A stretch of 64,000 bases of DNA, from the NCBI GenBank assembly GCA_948472945.1, contig CAOKVX010000012.1, forward strand, positions 18,400 through 82,399, read 5' to 3'. Both the position numbers and the translations under genes were made by a program. The stretch's first letter is position 1. Each line of letters begins with the position of its first letter. This document shows positions 17,953 to 26,810 of this stretch, in pieces. Below the pieces are notes generated by a model. That model saw nothing but the letters and a program-made list of their open reading frames with translations. It was not told the origin of the DNA and did no database searches. Source of the DNA: an uncultured Clostridia bacterium. Its GTDB lineage: Bacteria; Bacillota; Clostridia; Lachnospirales; Lachnospiraceae.

Positions 17953-19150
17953 TACTTTTGTCCACACTCCAGTCTCTCTCTGTTATTAAGCTTCTTTCTT
18001 TCTGAGGCACAAGCATATCAAGCCATCCGCTTGATGTACATTTCCCGTTTTCAACACCGGCCGTTACTTTTCTGTCTATAATTATAATATCATTTTCTGC
18101 CAGCGACGCTATATATTTTTTCAGGTTATAGGCAGCTATTTCGGCCGCCTTTTCATTAGTATATGTCTTACCTGTAATCTCATACTCATAAATTGTTTTT
18201 TTATGGAGCAATCCCCCGCATATATCTTCGGTTATTATATCATACTTTTCAAAAGTTTCCAATTTATTTAGTATATTTTCAACAAAAAACAAGTTGTTAT
18301 TACAACATATTGTGTAATCCGTCTGAGTTCTTCCCGTGTACTGCTTCTCCTCATGTATTAGGGGAAATGTATCTCCATAATTCTGCCTAACCTGAAGTAC
18401 TATGTCCGCATCGGCCATGACAGGCATCTTATGATACACCTCGCCTCCATCGTCATGCAGCTCCACTATACCGCTCACCAGCACCTGTCCTTTTTCCACG
18501 GTGTCCCCAGGCTTTACCTTAGGCGTTCCCGTCCTTGTAATAATTGATTCTACAATTCCGTCGTCCGACGCTATAATATTTGAGTTTATTTTTTCCTCAG
18601 ACTGTACGTCCGGCATATCTGATTCAAGTATTTTTACATATATATTAGTACCTACAAGCGATACGGAAACCCATCCAATATCTTTGTATTGATTTCTTAT
18701 TGTTTTTTCAACCATATCCGCGTCAAGCTTATTTTTTCTCATATATTTTTTGACGCCGATTGTCTCAAGATATTCTGTGAGCGCCTCTTTCGTATACCTG
18801 TGCTGTCCCGATACGTTAATATTCCAAACAAATCCCGACAGGTATATTAGAGTTGCCATAAATAGGACAAAGCACGGCAAAAGCGTCTTCATTGACAATA
18901 CCGCCTTAATCGTGAAAGGCAATCCCGTCCTATGTCTTATTTTAGGATACGTCCTGCACTTATGCGCAGTCTCATTTAAATTGAGATAATCTTTTAACAG
19001 AATACAGAACGTATACGTGCTGTCAGTCTTGACAATATTCCAGACATATACGCCCCTATGCCTGCACAGGTTGAAAAATCTTTCAGGAGAGCCTTTGTAA
19101 ACTTCCACAAGAAGATATCCCCTAAGCCATCTTATAATTCTGGTCAGCAA
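17927..19150 (-). CDS. yqfD: Sporulation protein YqfD
   Basis: Membrane-associated sporulation protein of 407 residues. N-terminal YqfD region (RGYLLVEVYKGSPERFFNLC), one membrane segment at about 88-108 (MKTLLPCFVLFMATLIYLSG), and a large extracytoplasmic part with DIGWVSVSLVGTNIYVKI and VKPGDTVEKGQVLVSG. In Bacillus subtilis yqfC-yqfD are sigma-E dependent. Start is TTG with GGGGGT 8 bases upstream. It follows yqfC by 19 bases and overlaps phoH, so the unit is yqfC-yqfD-phoH-ybeY-DUF3048. Confidence 0.93.
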   Translation of the reverse strand: MLTRIIRWLRGYLLVEVYKGSPERFFNLCRHRGVYVWNIVKTDSTYTFCILLKDYLNLNETAHKCRTYPKIRHRTGLPFTIKAVLSMKTLLPCFVLFMATLIYLSGFVWNINVSGQHRYTKEALTEYLETIGVKKYMRKNKLDADMVEKTIRNQYKDIGWVSVSLVGTNIYVKILESDMPDVQSEEKINSNIIASDDGIVESIITRTGTPKVKPGDTVEKGQVLVSGIVELHDDGGEVYHKMPVMADADIVLQVRQNYGDTFPLIHEEKQYTGRTQTDYTICCNNNLFFVENILNKLETFEKYDIITEDICGGLLHKKTIYEYEITGKTYTNEKAAEIAAYNLKKYIASLAENDIIIIDRKVTAGVENGKCTSSGWLDMLVPQKERSLITERDWSVDKSNEHDGDDS

Positions 19151-19169
19151 TAGTCATAACCCCCGATTA

Positions 19170-19439
19170 TTAATCATTAAGAATTACATCTGTAATATTG
19201 CCGTCAATGCGCATATCCGTTTCCGTGTAAAATGCTATGCACAGATTACTGCCTTTTACAGATATACGGCCTCTCTTTCCCTGAAGCCTTATCATATCCT
19301 TTGTGTACTCAATTATGCTTTTATAATTTTCAATGACAACATATTCCCTGCCATATATCTTTATTATGCTTCCGCCATCAATTATATCCGGTGAAATACC
19401 AAGCTTGTTTGTCACATATCCCGACATTTTATTAGCCAT
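19170..19439 (-). CDS. yqfC: Sporulation protein YqfC (YabP family)
   Basis: Small YabP/YqfC family protein, about 89 residues: ISPDIIDGGSIIKIYGREYV, ENYKSIIEYTKDMIRL and VKGSNLCIAFYTETDMRI match the family. The frame opens at 19466, but GAAGGT stands 7 bases before the 19439 ATG, which is the better start. It lies directly after the rpsU terminator and is first in the sporulation and phoH unit. Confidence 0.9.
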   Translation of the reverse strand: MANKMSGYVTNKLGISPDIIDGGSIIKIYGREYVVIENYKSIIEYTKDMIRLQGKRGRISVKGSNLCIAFYTETDMRIDGNITDVILND

Positions 19440-19524
19440 TTCACATACCTTCAAAAATAATATCATTTAAGTATATGTGCGCACACAATGAAAAAGAATA
19501 CCGCCTATAAAATCTTATAAATTG

Positions 19525-19556
19525 AAAAAAGACCCGATACATAAAGTATCAGGTCT
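19525..19556 (-). terminator. Rho-independent terminator of rpsU
   Basis: On the minus strand AGACCTGATAC/GTATCGGGTCT pairs over 11 positions with one C-A or G-C style internal irregularity, loop TTTAT, followed by TTTTTT. It directly follows the rpsU stop codon by about 17 bases. Confidence 0.92.
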
Positions 19557-19572
19557 AAACAGCACAATAAAA

Positions 19573-19749
19573 TTATTTATACTTACGTTTACGAGCTGCT
19601 TCAGATTTCTTCTTACGTCTAACGCTTGGCTTTTCGTAGTGCTCTCTCTTACGAATCTCCTGCTGGATTCCGGCCTTTGCACAATTTCTCTTGAAACGAC
19701 GTAAAGCGCTATCTAATGTCTCGTTTTCTTTTACTATTACATTTGACAT
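19573..19749 (-). CDS. rpsU: 30S ribosomal protein S21
   Basis: 58-residue basic ribosomal protein S21, small-subunit component near the anti-Shine-Dalgarno of 16S rRNA. The sequence has the family pattern [20 protein letters not shown] followed by [20 protein letters not shown]. The start is an ATG with AGGTG 9 bases upstream. It has its own promoter (19825-19852), a leader hairpin and a terminator, so it is monocistronic, unlike the rpsU-yqeY-type arrangements. It is easily missed because it is under 60 codons. Confidence 0.97.
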   Translation of the reverse strand: MSNVIVKENETLDSALRRFKRNCAKAGIQQEIRKREHYEKPSVRRKKKSEAARKRKYK

Positions 19750-19771
19750 AGTCTCACACCTAACCTCCCTC

Positions 19772-19799
19772 CAGTTGTAGATTGTGCTAAATACAACTG
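19772..19799 (-). promoter_or_regulatory. Hairpin in the rpsU leader next to the ribosome binding site
   Basis: CAGTTGTA and TACAACTG pair perfectly over 8 bp around a 12-base loop, immediately 5' of the purine-rich GGAGGGAGG. Could stabilise the leader or modulate translation; no function is shown by the sequence. Confidence 0.5.
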
Positions 19800-19824
19800 T
19801 TTGGGTTTATTTTGCACAATTAAA

Positions 19825-19852
19825 ATTATAACATATAAAATATATACGTCAA
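19825..19852 (-). promoter_or_regulatory. Promoter of rpsU
   Basis: TTGACG, 16-base spacer, TATAAT with a TG-containing upstream base pair (TGTTATAAT). Predicted leader about 70 bases. Confidence 0.8.
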
Positions 19853-19930
19853 GGAAAATTTTTCTTAAATTAGTTGAAATTAGTTTTTTATTATTTATTT
19901 AATTATTTGCTTGCCGAAACTTTTCATATA

Positions 19931-22570
19931 TTATGAGAGCTGCCCAGCCAGCGCCTTTGCCGCCTCCTCAAGCGCCCGGTCAACGCCTGACGGGTCCTTT
20001 CCTCCGGCCTGAGCCATATTCGGGCGTCCGCCTCCGCCTCCGCCTACGATAGAAGCAATGGACTTAATCAGGTTTCCGGCATGCGCGCCTTTCTTCACAG
20101 CCCCGTCCGACGCCATTGTAAGCAGGTTGACTTTCCCATCAGAAACTGAGGCGATAACAATTACGCAGTCACCTGACTTTTCCTTTATTGAGTCTGCCGT
20201 ATTCCTTATCGAGTTCATATCGGCTCCCTCAAGTTTCACCGGTATAAATGACACTCCGTTTATATCCTGTGCATTTTCCATAGTATTGTCAAGCGAGCTG
20301 TTAATAAGCTTCATTTTGAGGGACTCATTTTCAGAGCGCAGGCTGCGAATCTCCTCATATAAAGCCTCCGCCTTTTTGACTGCGTTTGAGAAATCCGATT
20401 TTAACACAGCAGCCACGCTGTTAAGTTTGTCTTCAATCTCGCTGTAGTAATCAAATACTGCCTTATCGGTAAGCGCCTCTATTCTTCTTACTCCCGAAGC
20501 TATTCCGCTCTCCGATATTATCTTAAACGCACGTATACTGCCCGTCTCGGACACATGTGTTCCTCCGCACAACTCAATGCTGAAGTCACCCATGCTGACA
20601 ACCCTTACGGTGTCGCCGTATTTCTCGCCAAACAGTGCGGTCGCGCCTGTCTTTCTGGCCTCATCTATACCCATCTCTTTTATATCAACCGAAAGATTCT
20701 TTGATATCATTTCGTTTACAATATTCTCTATAAGAGTTATCTGCTCGGGCGTTAACGGAGAGAAATGTGTAAAATCAAATCTAAGCTTTGTAGAGTCAAC
20801 CATTGAGCCCGCCTGCTGTACATGATTTCCCAGCACTATCTTAAGGGCCTTCTGCAAAAGGTGCGTTGCGCTGTGATTCTTTGCGGTAAGAATACGATTG
20901 GCCTTGTCAATGCTAAGCCTTACTTTATCTCCTGTAGAGAGTTTTCCCTGTACAACCTTTCCATAGTGCCCAATTTTGTCACCGTTAATTTTAATAGTAT
21001 CTTCAACCCTGAACACCGCCGTATCCGTCTCAATAAGACCGATGTCGGCGCACTGTCCTCCCATAGTTGCGTAGAACGGTGATTCCCGGGTTATAACCGT
21101 TCCGTACATTCCCTCGGAAAGCGAATCCGTTATCTCTGTATTAGTCGTAAGAACCGTTACCACTGAGTCAAACGAATAATTGTCATAACCTACAAACTCT
21201 GATGAAATGCCCGCGTCAACCGACTGGTATACTGTCACATCCGCCCCCATAAAATTGCTCTCCTCACGCGCATTTCTGGCAGTCTCCCTCTGAACCTCCA
21301 TCGCAGATTTGAAGCCATCCTCATCTACACATAAGCCTTTCTCAAGAAGGATTTCTTTTGTAAGGTCAAGAGGAAAGCCGTATGTGTCATACAACCTGAA
21401 CGCATTATCCCCTGAAAGAATTTTCGTGCCCGACTTTTCAAGTTCGACCGTCATATCGGAAAGTATGCTGAGTCCCTGGTCGATTGTTTTATTAAAATTG
21501 TCTTCCTCAGTTTTTATAACTTTGAAGATATAATCCTTTTTCTCAGGCAGCTCTTGATATGCGCTCTCAGATTCACGTATCACAACCTCGCATATCTGCG
21601 TTAAGAAATTATCTTTAATCGAAAGCAGCCTGCCGTGTCTTGCCGCGCGCCTCAAAAGCCTTCTAAGCACATATCCTCTTCCCTCGTTTGACGGCATAAT
21701 TCCGTCCGATATCATAAATGTAACCGAGCGTATATGGTCTGTTATTAGCCTTATTGAAACATCAGTCTTTGGATTTTCCATGTATTTGACCCCGGCCATA
21801 TCGCATACCTTGTCGCGGATTGCCTTTATCGTGTCAACGTCAAATATCGACTCAACGTCCTGTACTACCGTCGCAAGACGTTCGAGCCCCATTCCCGTAT
21901 CTATATTTTTCTGGACAAGCTCAGTGTAATTGCCGTTTCCATCATTGTCAAACTGTGAAAATACGTTATTCCATACCTCGATGTACCTGTCGCACTCACA
22001 TCCGACCGTACATCCCGGCTTTCCGCAGCCGTACTTTTCCCCGCGGTCATAATATATCTCCGAGGACGGGCCGCATGGGCCTGAGCCGTGCTCCCAGAAG
22101 TTGTCCTCTTTTCCAAACTTAAATATCCTGTCTTTTGCGATTCCTATTTTTTTATTCCATATATCAAACGCCTCGTCATCCTCCAGATAAACGGACGGGT
22201 ACAGCCTGTCAGCCGGCAGCCCCACAACCTCAGTAAGAAACTCCCACGACCATTCTATAGCCTCGTTTTTAAAATAATCGCCAAACGAGAAATTGCCGAG
22301 CATCTCAAAAAATGTTCCGTGTCTAGCCGTTTTTCCGACATTCTCAATATCACCTGTACGTATACACTTCTGGCAGGTAGTCACCCTTTTTTTCGGCGGA
22401 ATCTCCTGTCCGGTAAAGTAAGGCTTTAAAGGAGCCATACCTGAATTGATAAGCAAAAGACTCTTATCATTATTGGGAATGAGCGAAAAACTGTTCATTC
22501 TCAGATGACCTTTCTTTTCAAAAAAGTCCAAAAACATTTCTCTTAATTCATTAAGCCCATACTGCTGCAT
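19931..22570 (-). CDS. alaS: Alanyl-tRNA synthetase
   Basis: Class II synthetase charging tRNA-Ala, 879 residues. Catalytic domain (LREMFLDFFEKKGHLR, GMAPLKPYFTG, FFEMLGNFSFGDYFK), editing domain with zinc ligands HSATHLLQKAL and ELCGGTHVSETG, and a C-terminal DHHA1-type domain with GGGGGRPNMAQAGG. The frame opens 6 codons earlier, but AGGAGG 7 bases before the 22570 ATG fixes the start. It has its own consensus promoter; no T-box is present. Confidence 0.99.
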   Translation of the reverse strand: MQQYGLNELREMFLDFFEKKGHLRMNSFSLIPNNDKSLLLINSGMAPLKPYFTGQEIPPKKRVTTCQKCIRTGDIENVGKTARHGTFFEMLGNFSFGDYFKNEAIEWSWEFLTEVVGLPADRLYPSVYLEDDEAFDIWNKKIGIAKDRIFKFGKEDNFWEHGSGPCGPSSEIYYDRGEKYGCGKPGCTVGCECDRYIEVWNNVFSQFDNDGNGNYTELVQKNIDTGMGLERLATVVQDVESIFDVDTIKAIRDKVCDMAGVKYMENPKTDVSIRLITDHIRSVTFMISDGIMPSNEGRGYVLRRLLRRAARHGRLLSIKDNFLTQICEVVIRESESAYQELPEKKDYIFKVIKTEEDNFNKTIDQGLSILSDMTVELEKSGTKILSGDNAFRLYDTYGFPLDLTKEILLEKGLCVDEDGFKSAMEVQRETARNAREESNFMGADVTVYQSVDAGISSEFVGYDNYSFDSVVTVLTTNTEITDSLSEGMYGTVITRESPFYATMGGQCADIGLIETDTAVFRVEDTIKINGDKIGHYGKVVQGKLSTGDKVRLSIDKANRILTAKNHSATHLLQKALKIVLGNHVQQAGSMVDSTKLRFDFTHFSPLTPEQITLIENIVNEMISKNLSVDIKEMGIDEARKTGATALFGEKYGDTVRVVSMGDFSIELCGGTHVSETGSIRAFKIISESGIASGVRRIEALTDKAVFDYYSEIEDKLNSVAAVLKSDFSNAVKKAEALYEEIRSLRSENESLKMKLINSSLDNTMENAQDINGVSFIPVKLEGADMNSIRNTADSIKEKSGDCVIVIASVSDGKVNLLTMASDGAVKKGAHAGNLIKSIASIVGGGGGGRPNMAQAGGKDPSGVDRALEEAAKALAGQLS

Positions 22571-22613
22571 GACTTTTCCTCCTCGCAAAAAACTAATTCA
22601 TACATATCGTATT

Positions 22614-22642
22614 ATTATAAATAGTAAATAGATTTTTGTCAA
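22614..22642 (-). promoter_or_regulatory. Consensus promoter of alaS
   Basis: Perfect TTGACA and TATAAT with a 17-base spacer; predicted leader of about 37 bases, too short for a T-box. Confidence 0.9.
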
Positions 22643-22780
22643 ATATATAACAGGGTGCAGACACATCCATTCTTGTATGCTCCATACTTGTATATGTATC
22701 TGGCGGCACGAAACATCGCGGTATGTTTTTGCGCTGAAATAAACATAGTGCAGACGCCGCTAGGGTGGGTCTTATAAAGT

Positions 22781-23572
22781 CTATATATTCGTGAGCGTCT
22801 CAAACAGCAGCTCAAGATGCCTTATGACATCATACGAATATAATGAGTCTATGGGAAAGTCAACATTATCAGGCAGCGTCTCTATTGTTAATGCAGGAAT
22901 ACCGTATGTCTCAGACACATAATGGACCGTATTTCCTCCGCTGTCTTCCTCCGCAATCTCATCTTCAGGCGGGACAAGTTCATAGCCTGTGACTTTTGAG
23001 AGCCTTTCAGCTATTACAAGCTGCCTTTCATTGTACTGTTCAGACATTGCCGCCCTGTAATAATATATTACTTCACCCCTTGAATGGATATCTATATATA
23101 TCTGTGACGGGTGGCTGCCAAGCGCAGACATAAGCGCCCTTGTCTCCGGCTCGCTGCCCGCATATTCACCCCCGGTACCGCCGCTTTTATAGTGAACCGA
23201 CGGAAAATTTCTATTGATATCTACTCTTTCAGCGTTAAGCTTGTAGCCGCTAAATTTACTGTCGGTCAAAGCCATAACATACCCGTCGGGATTGAGAAGC
23301 GGAACAACATAAAATGAATAGTCGTTGAGAATTGAATCATCCCCAAAAGAATACGCATATTTTTCAATCATTCTCATAAGCGCAGGCGTGTTGACGCTCT
23401 CCCTGCCATGCACCCCCGCGCTTATGAAAAATGACGTCTGCCCGCATCCGAGCTTTAAAAGAATAATCTTCCTGCCGCACACGGAGTACCCAATCGTCTC
23501 ACATTTTATAACGTCGCAATACTCTTTCTTAATCCTTACGGCATCCTCGATAAATTTTTCATAGCTATACAT
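22781..23572 (-). CDS. M14 family zinc carboxypeptidase
   Basis: Zinc peptidase of the carboxypeptidase A/T-like M14 family, 263 residues. Zinc ligands are in GVHGRES (HxxE, residues about 74-77) and YIDIHSRGE (His), the substrate-binding NPDGY and NRNFPS are present, and the catalytic Glu is in ALTIETLP. No signal peptide, so it is probably cytoplasmic; family relatives cleave gamma-D-Glu-diaminopimelate bonds of peptidoglycan peptides, which fits a wall-recycling role (inference). It lies 73 bases downstream of proA. Confidence 0.93.
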   Translation of the reverse strand: MYSYEKFIEDAVRIKKEYCDVIKCETIGYSVCGRKIILLKLGCGQTSFFISAGVHGRESVNTPALMRMIEKYAYSFGDDSILNDYSFYVVPLLNPDGYVMALTDSKFSGYKLNAERVDINRNFPSVHYKSGGTGGEYAGSEPETRALMSALGSHPSQIYIDIHSRGEVIYYYRAAMSEQYNERQLVIAERLSKVTGYELVPPEDEIAEEDSGGNTVHYVSETYGIPALTIETLPDNVDFPIDSLYSYDVIRHLELLFETLTNI

Positions 23573-23645
23573 ATATCACCCTCCAATGGTAATATATATT
23601 TAGCGCAAAAACATTATATTCATGATTAAATGTAAGCCGTTTAAT

Positions 23646-24893
23646 TTACCTTACCTGTCCGCCGCCATATATGACATACTTGGTCGTAGTCAGCGCGTCA
23701 AGCCCCATAGGCCCCCTCGCATGGAGCTTCTGTGTGCTTATCCCTATCTCCGCTCCAAAGCCAAATTCAAAACCGTCGGTAAATCTTGTCGATGCGTTTA
23801 CATATACCGCCGCCGCGTCCACGGCTGACAGAAAACGCTGCGAATTATTGTAGTCATTCGTTATTATACTTTCCGAATGTCCGGTATTGTAGCGGTTGAT
23901 ATGCTCTATCGCCTCGTCTATACTGTCAACAGTTTTTACTGAAATAATAGCGTCAAGATATTCCGTACCCCAGTCTTCGCTGCTCGCAGGAACAGTGTCC
24001 GGACATACTGTCATTGCCCGCTCGTCGCTTCTAACCTCGACTCCCTTAGACTTCAGTCTCTCAACTACGGCAGGCAGAATTCTTTCGAGCGCCGCGCTGT
24101 GTATTACAAGAGACTCGCAGGCGTTGCACACGCCGAGCCTCTGCGTCTTGGCATTTTCAATTATATTGACAGCCATATCCCTGTCAGCACTCTCGTCAAC
24201 ATATATATGGCAGTTTCCCGTGCCTGTCTCTATAACAGGTATGGTCGCGTTTAAGATGACGGACTTAATAAGCCCGGCGCCTCCCCTTGGTATGAGTACA
24301 TCTATGTAATCGTTTAATTTCATAAACCTCGCCGCCGTCTCCCTGCTCGTATCCTCCAGCAATTGTATGGAGTCCTCAGGCAGTCCGCATTGTGCGAGAG
24401 CGCCTCTTATAATACGTACAATCTCAATGTTTGAGTTAACCGCGTCGCTCCCTCCCCTGAGTATTACTGCATTGCCGGTCTTGAAACAGAGCCCGAACGC
24501 ATCCGCAGTCACATTAGGCCTTGACTCATATATTATTCCTATTACGCCGAGAGGCACAACCCTCCTGCCAACCTGAAGACCGTTAGGCCGTATTTTCATT
24601 TCCTCTATCTTTCCGACAGGGTCGTCAAGCGAGACAATCTGCATTATTCCCTCGGCCATACCCTCGATTCGCTCTCTTGTAAGGCGCAGCCTGTCAATTA
24701 AAGATTCCTTCATATTATTCTTAACCGCATTATCAATATCCCTGTTATTGGCCTCTAGCATAGAGTCAATATTATCTTTTTTTAAAAGCTCCCCGCAGAC
24801 CTTAGCGAGGCCTTCATTCTTTTTTGAAACGCCGAGGCATCCTAAAATATACGACGCCTCCTTAGCCCTTTTCCCAATCAATTCAAGCTCCAT
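23646..24893 (-). CDS. proA: Glutamate-5-semialdehyde dehydrogenase
   Basis: Gamma-glutamyl phosphate reductase, second step of proline synthesis (NADPH-dependent). 415 residues, with the aldehyde dehydrogenase fold, [20 protein letters not shown], catalytic cysteine in [12 protein letters not shown], and C-terminal [22 protein letters not shown] just upstream supports the start. It is in one unit with proB but separated from it by fthC and a DUF896 gene. Confidence 0.98.
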   Translation of the reverse strand: MELELIGKRAKEASYILGCLGVSKKNEGLAKVCGELLKKDNIDSMLEANNRDIDNAVKNNMKESLIDRLRLTRERIEGMAEGIMQIVSLDDPVGKIEEMKIRPNGLQVGRRVVPLGVIGIIYESRPNVTADAFGLCFKTGNAVILRGGSDAVNSNIEIVRIIRGALAQCGLPEDSIQLLEDTSRETAARFMKLNDYIDVLIPRGGAGLIKSVILNATIPVIETGTGNCHIYVDESADRDMAVNIIENAKTQRLGVCNACESLVIHSAALERILPAVVERLKSKGVEVRSDERAMTVCPDTVPASSEDWGTEYLDAIISVKTVDSIDEAIEHINRYNTGHSESIITNDYNNSQRFLSAVDAAAVYVNASTRFTDGFEFGFGAEIGISTQKLHARGPMGLDALTTTKYVIYGGGQVR

Positions 24894-24966
24894 ATAATAT
24901 CCTCCTCTTTTATAACAATCTTATAGTATAACAGGTCTATGCATCTATAAAAGCGAAATCTTTGAA

Positions 24967-25599
24967 TCATTTTATTAATAATGCGTCCCTGTCGGTAAAT
25001 ATATAATCCATTTTAACATCATGCGCGCTGCTGCTTATGGCATCTTTACTCAACTGGAAGTCGTAACAAACCGCAGCCTTAATAATATTTTCATTCTCCC
25101 CGTAAGGCTGTAAGTATCTGTCATAAAATCCGCCGCCGTAGCCCGTCCTGTTTCCATATATGTCAAACGCAAGTCCGGGAACTATTATCAGCGCCCTTTT
25201 ACCATTTGATAAAAACAATGATAAATCAACCTTTTTTACATTTCCGGCCGCACTGTCCGCATTTGGTTCCATTATATTCATATAACCGGGCTCAAGCTCA
25301 CTTTTATAATCTTCAACAATAAAAAAATCCATGCTTTTTTCGGCATTTTCATTAATAAATACTTTCGGATACGCCGCCGATACATGGGAATACTCCCCTT
25401 TTATCATATCATGTGCAAGGAACATATCGGGTTCATTTCTCACCGGAGCAAATAAAAGAACAAGCCCTGCATTATTTAAAATGCCTGACTCAAACAAATT
25501 ATTTATTATCGCAAGTGATTTTTCACGCACCTGTCCCGCTGTCATTGCATTTCTTATATCAAGCATTTTTTTTCTTATATTTTTTTTGCAATAATCCAT
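24967..25599 (-). CDS. fthC: 5-formyltetrahydrofolate cyclo-ligase
   Basis: Converts 5-formyl-THF to 5,10-methenyl-THF with ATP. 210 residues with KNIRKKMLDIRNAMTAGQ at the N-terminus, the phosphate-binding RTGYGGGFYDRYL and a C-terminal HDVKMDYIFTD. It sits between proA and the DUF896 gene, about 73 and 18 bases away; there is no direct metabolic link to proline synthesis, so this is probably just shared transcription. Confidence 0.95.
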   Translation of the reverse strand: MDYCKKNIRKKMLDIRNAMTAGQVREKSLAIINNLFESGILNNAGLVLLFAPVRNEPDMFLAHDMIKGEYSHVSAAYPKVFINENAEKSMDFFIVEDYKSELEPGYMNIMEPNADSAAGNVKKVDLSLFLSNGKRALIIVPGLAFDIYGNRTGYGGGFYDRYLQPYGENENIIKAAVCYDFQLSKDAISSSAHDVKMDYIFTDRDALLIK

Positions 25600-25617
25600 A
25601 TAAAACCACCCGTACAG

Positions 25618-25839
25618 CTATTTCCCATTTTTTTTATTCTTAATGTCTTTCAATTCGGTAACGGTGCCGTCGGGTTCCACTATTGATACATTGTCAAGCG
25701 ATGCGCGTATATTACTCTTTATGCTTTCTACATACTGTTTTCTGAGCGATGCCTGCTCTTTTTTTTCCTCTTCAGTGAGCCCTTCCTTTTTCGACTTATG
25801 GTACAGCTCATTTATCCTTTTAATATCATTTTCATTCAT
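25618..25839 (-). CDS. DUF896 (YnzC-like) small protein
   Basis: 73-residue cytoplasmic protein of the DUF896/YnzC family: RINELYHKSKKEGLTEEEKK then EQASLRKQYVESIKSNIR, a compact helical hairpin, and a family tail ending KNKKNGK. Function unknown; B. subtilis YnzC is linked to the SOS operon yneA region, but no such neighbours exist here. It lies between fthC and proB. Confidence 0.92.
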   Translation of the reverse strand: MNENDIKRINELYHKSKKEGLTEEEKKEQASLRKQYVESIKSNIRASLDNVSIVEPDGTVTELKDIKNKKNGK

Positions 25840-25901
25840 TACTTTTTACTCCCGGTTAAAATTCATATATAACAGTGGGTCCGGCCTGCAAAACTATTGC
25901 G

Positions 25902-26717
25902 TCAGAGCGGTCCCCTGCCGTCAAGATTAAAGTATGTTCCTACATTTCTTCCCGACATGATATCCTCAAGTATATATATATCTTTGCCGTTTGCGATTAT
26001 CATGTCGGCCCCGGCGTCCGAACAGATACCGGCCGCAGACAGTTTACTCTCCATTCCTCCCGTACCAGAAATAGTACTTGGCCCTTTCGCCATGCCAAAA
26101 AGCTTATCGTCGAGCCTGTCCACATAGCTTATAAATCCCGCGTCAGGGTTGCTGTGAGGGTCGTCGGTGTAAAGGCCGTCAATGTCCGAAAGCAGAATGA
26201 GCAGGTCTCCCTCTATAAGCTGAAGCACAAGCGCCGACAATGTATCGTTATCGCCAAAGTCGAGCTCATCTGTCGCAACCGTGTCATTTTCATTGACTAT
26301 CGGTATTACGCCCATATTGAGCAGCTCCATAAATGTAGCATGCGCATTGTTCCTGCTGTCCTCATTTTCAATTGTATACTTTGTCATAAGAACCTGTGCG
26401 GTCATCTGATTGTATTCAGAAAATATTTTCTGGTAAACCATCATCAGCCTCGACTGCCCAATCGCCGCGCAAGCCTGCTTAACCGACCTGATTTTAGGTT
26501 TGTAGCCAAGCCCTATGGCCTGTCGGCCGACTGCGATGGCTCCGGATGATACAAGTACAACCTCCCTGCCCTGATTCCTTATATTTGTAAGGACCCTGAC
26601 GAGTTTCTCCATTTTGAGCAGGTCCAACTCTCCCGTATCTCTATGTGTAATTGTCGTGGTTCCAATCTTTACCACAACTCTTTTTTTATCTTTAATGCGT
26701 CCTCGAATGTCGTCCAT
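25902..26717 (-). CDS. proB: Glutamate 5-kinase, short form without PUA domain
   Basis: First step of proline synthesis: ATP-dependent phosphorylation of glutamate. 271 residues of the amino acid kinase fold, with VVVKIGTTTITH, VSSGAIAVGR, NENDTVATDEL, LLSDIDGLYTDDP and GTGGMESKLSAA. The C-terminal PUA domain of E. coli ProB (367 residues) is absent. Probably first gene of proB-DUF896-fthC-proA. No strong Shine-Dalgarno is visible. Confidence 0.97.
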   Translation of the reverse strand: MDDIRGRIKDKKRVVVKIGTTTITHRDTGELDLLKMEKLVRVLTNIRNQGREVVLVSSGAIAVGRQAIGLGYKPKIRSVKQACAAIGQSRLMMVYQKIFSEYNQMTAQVLMTKYTIENEDSRNNAHATFMELLNMGVIPIVNENDTVATDELDFGDNDTLSALVLQLIEGDLLILLSDIDGLYTDDPHSNPDAGFISYVDRLDDKLFGMAKGPSTISGTGGMESKLSAAGICSDAGADMIIANGKDIYILEDIMSGRNVGTYFNLDGRGPL

Positions 26718-26810
26718 CGTAAGTGTACCAAGTCCTTCCCGTCATTATGATATGTATATTATCCTAACGGCCGCCGTACGTCAACATATTTTATATTATG
26801 ATAAATCCGT

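Noticed and set aside
22650..22780. Riboswitch or T-box between the M14 peptidase gene and alaS
   Set aside because: The alaS promoter lies downstream of it, so it would not be in the alaS leader; only short unrelated stems are visible.
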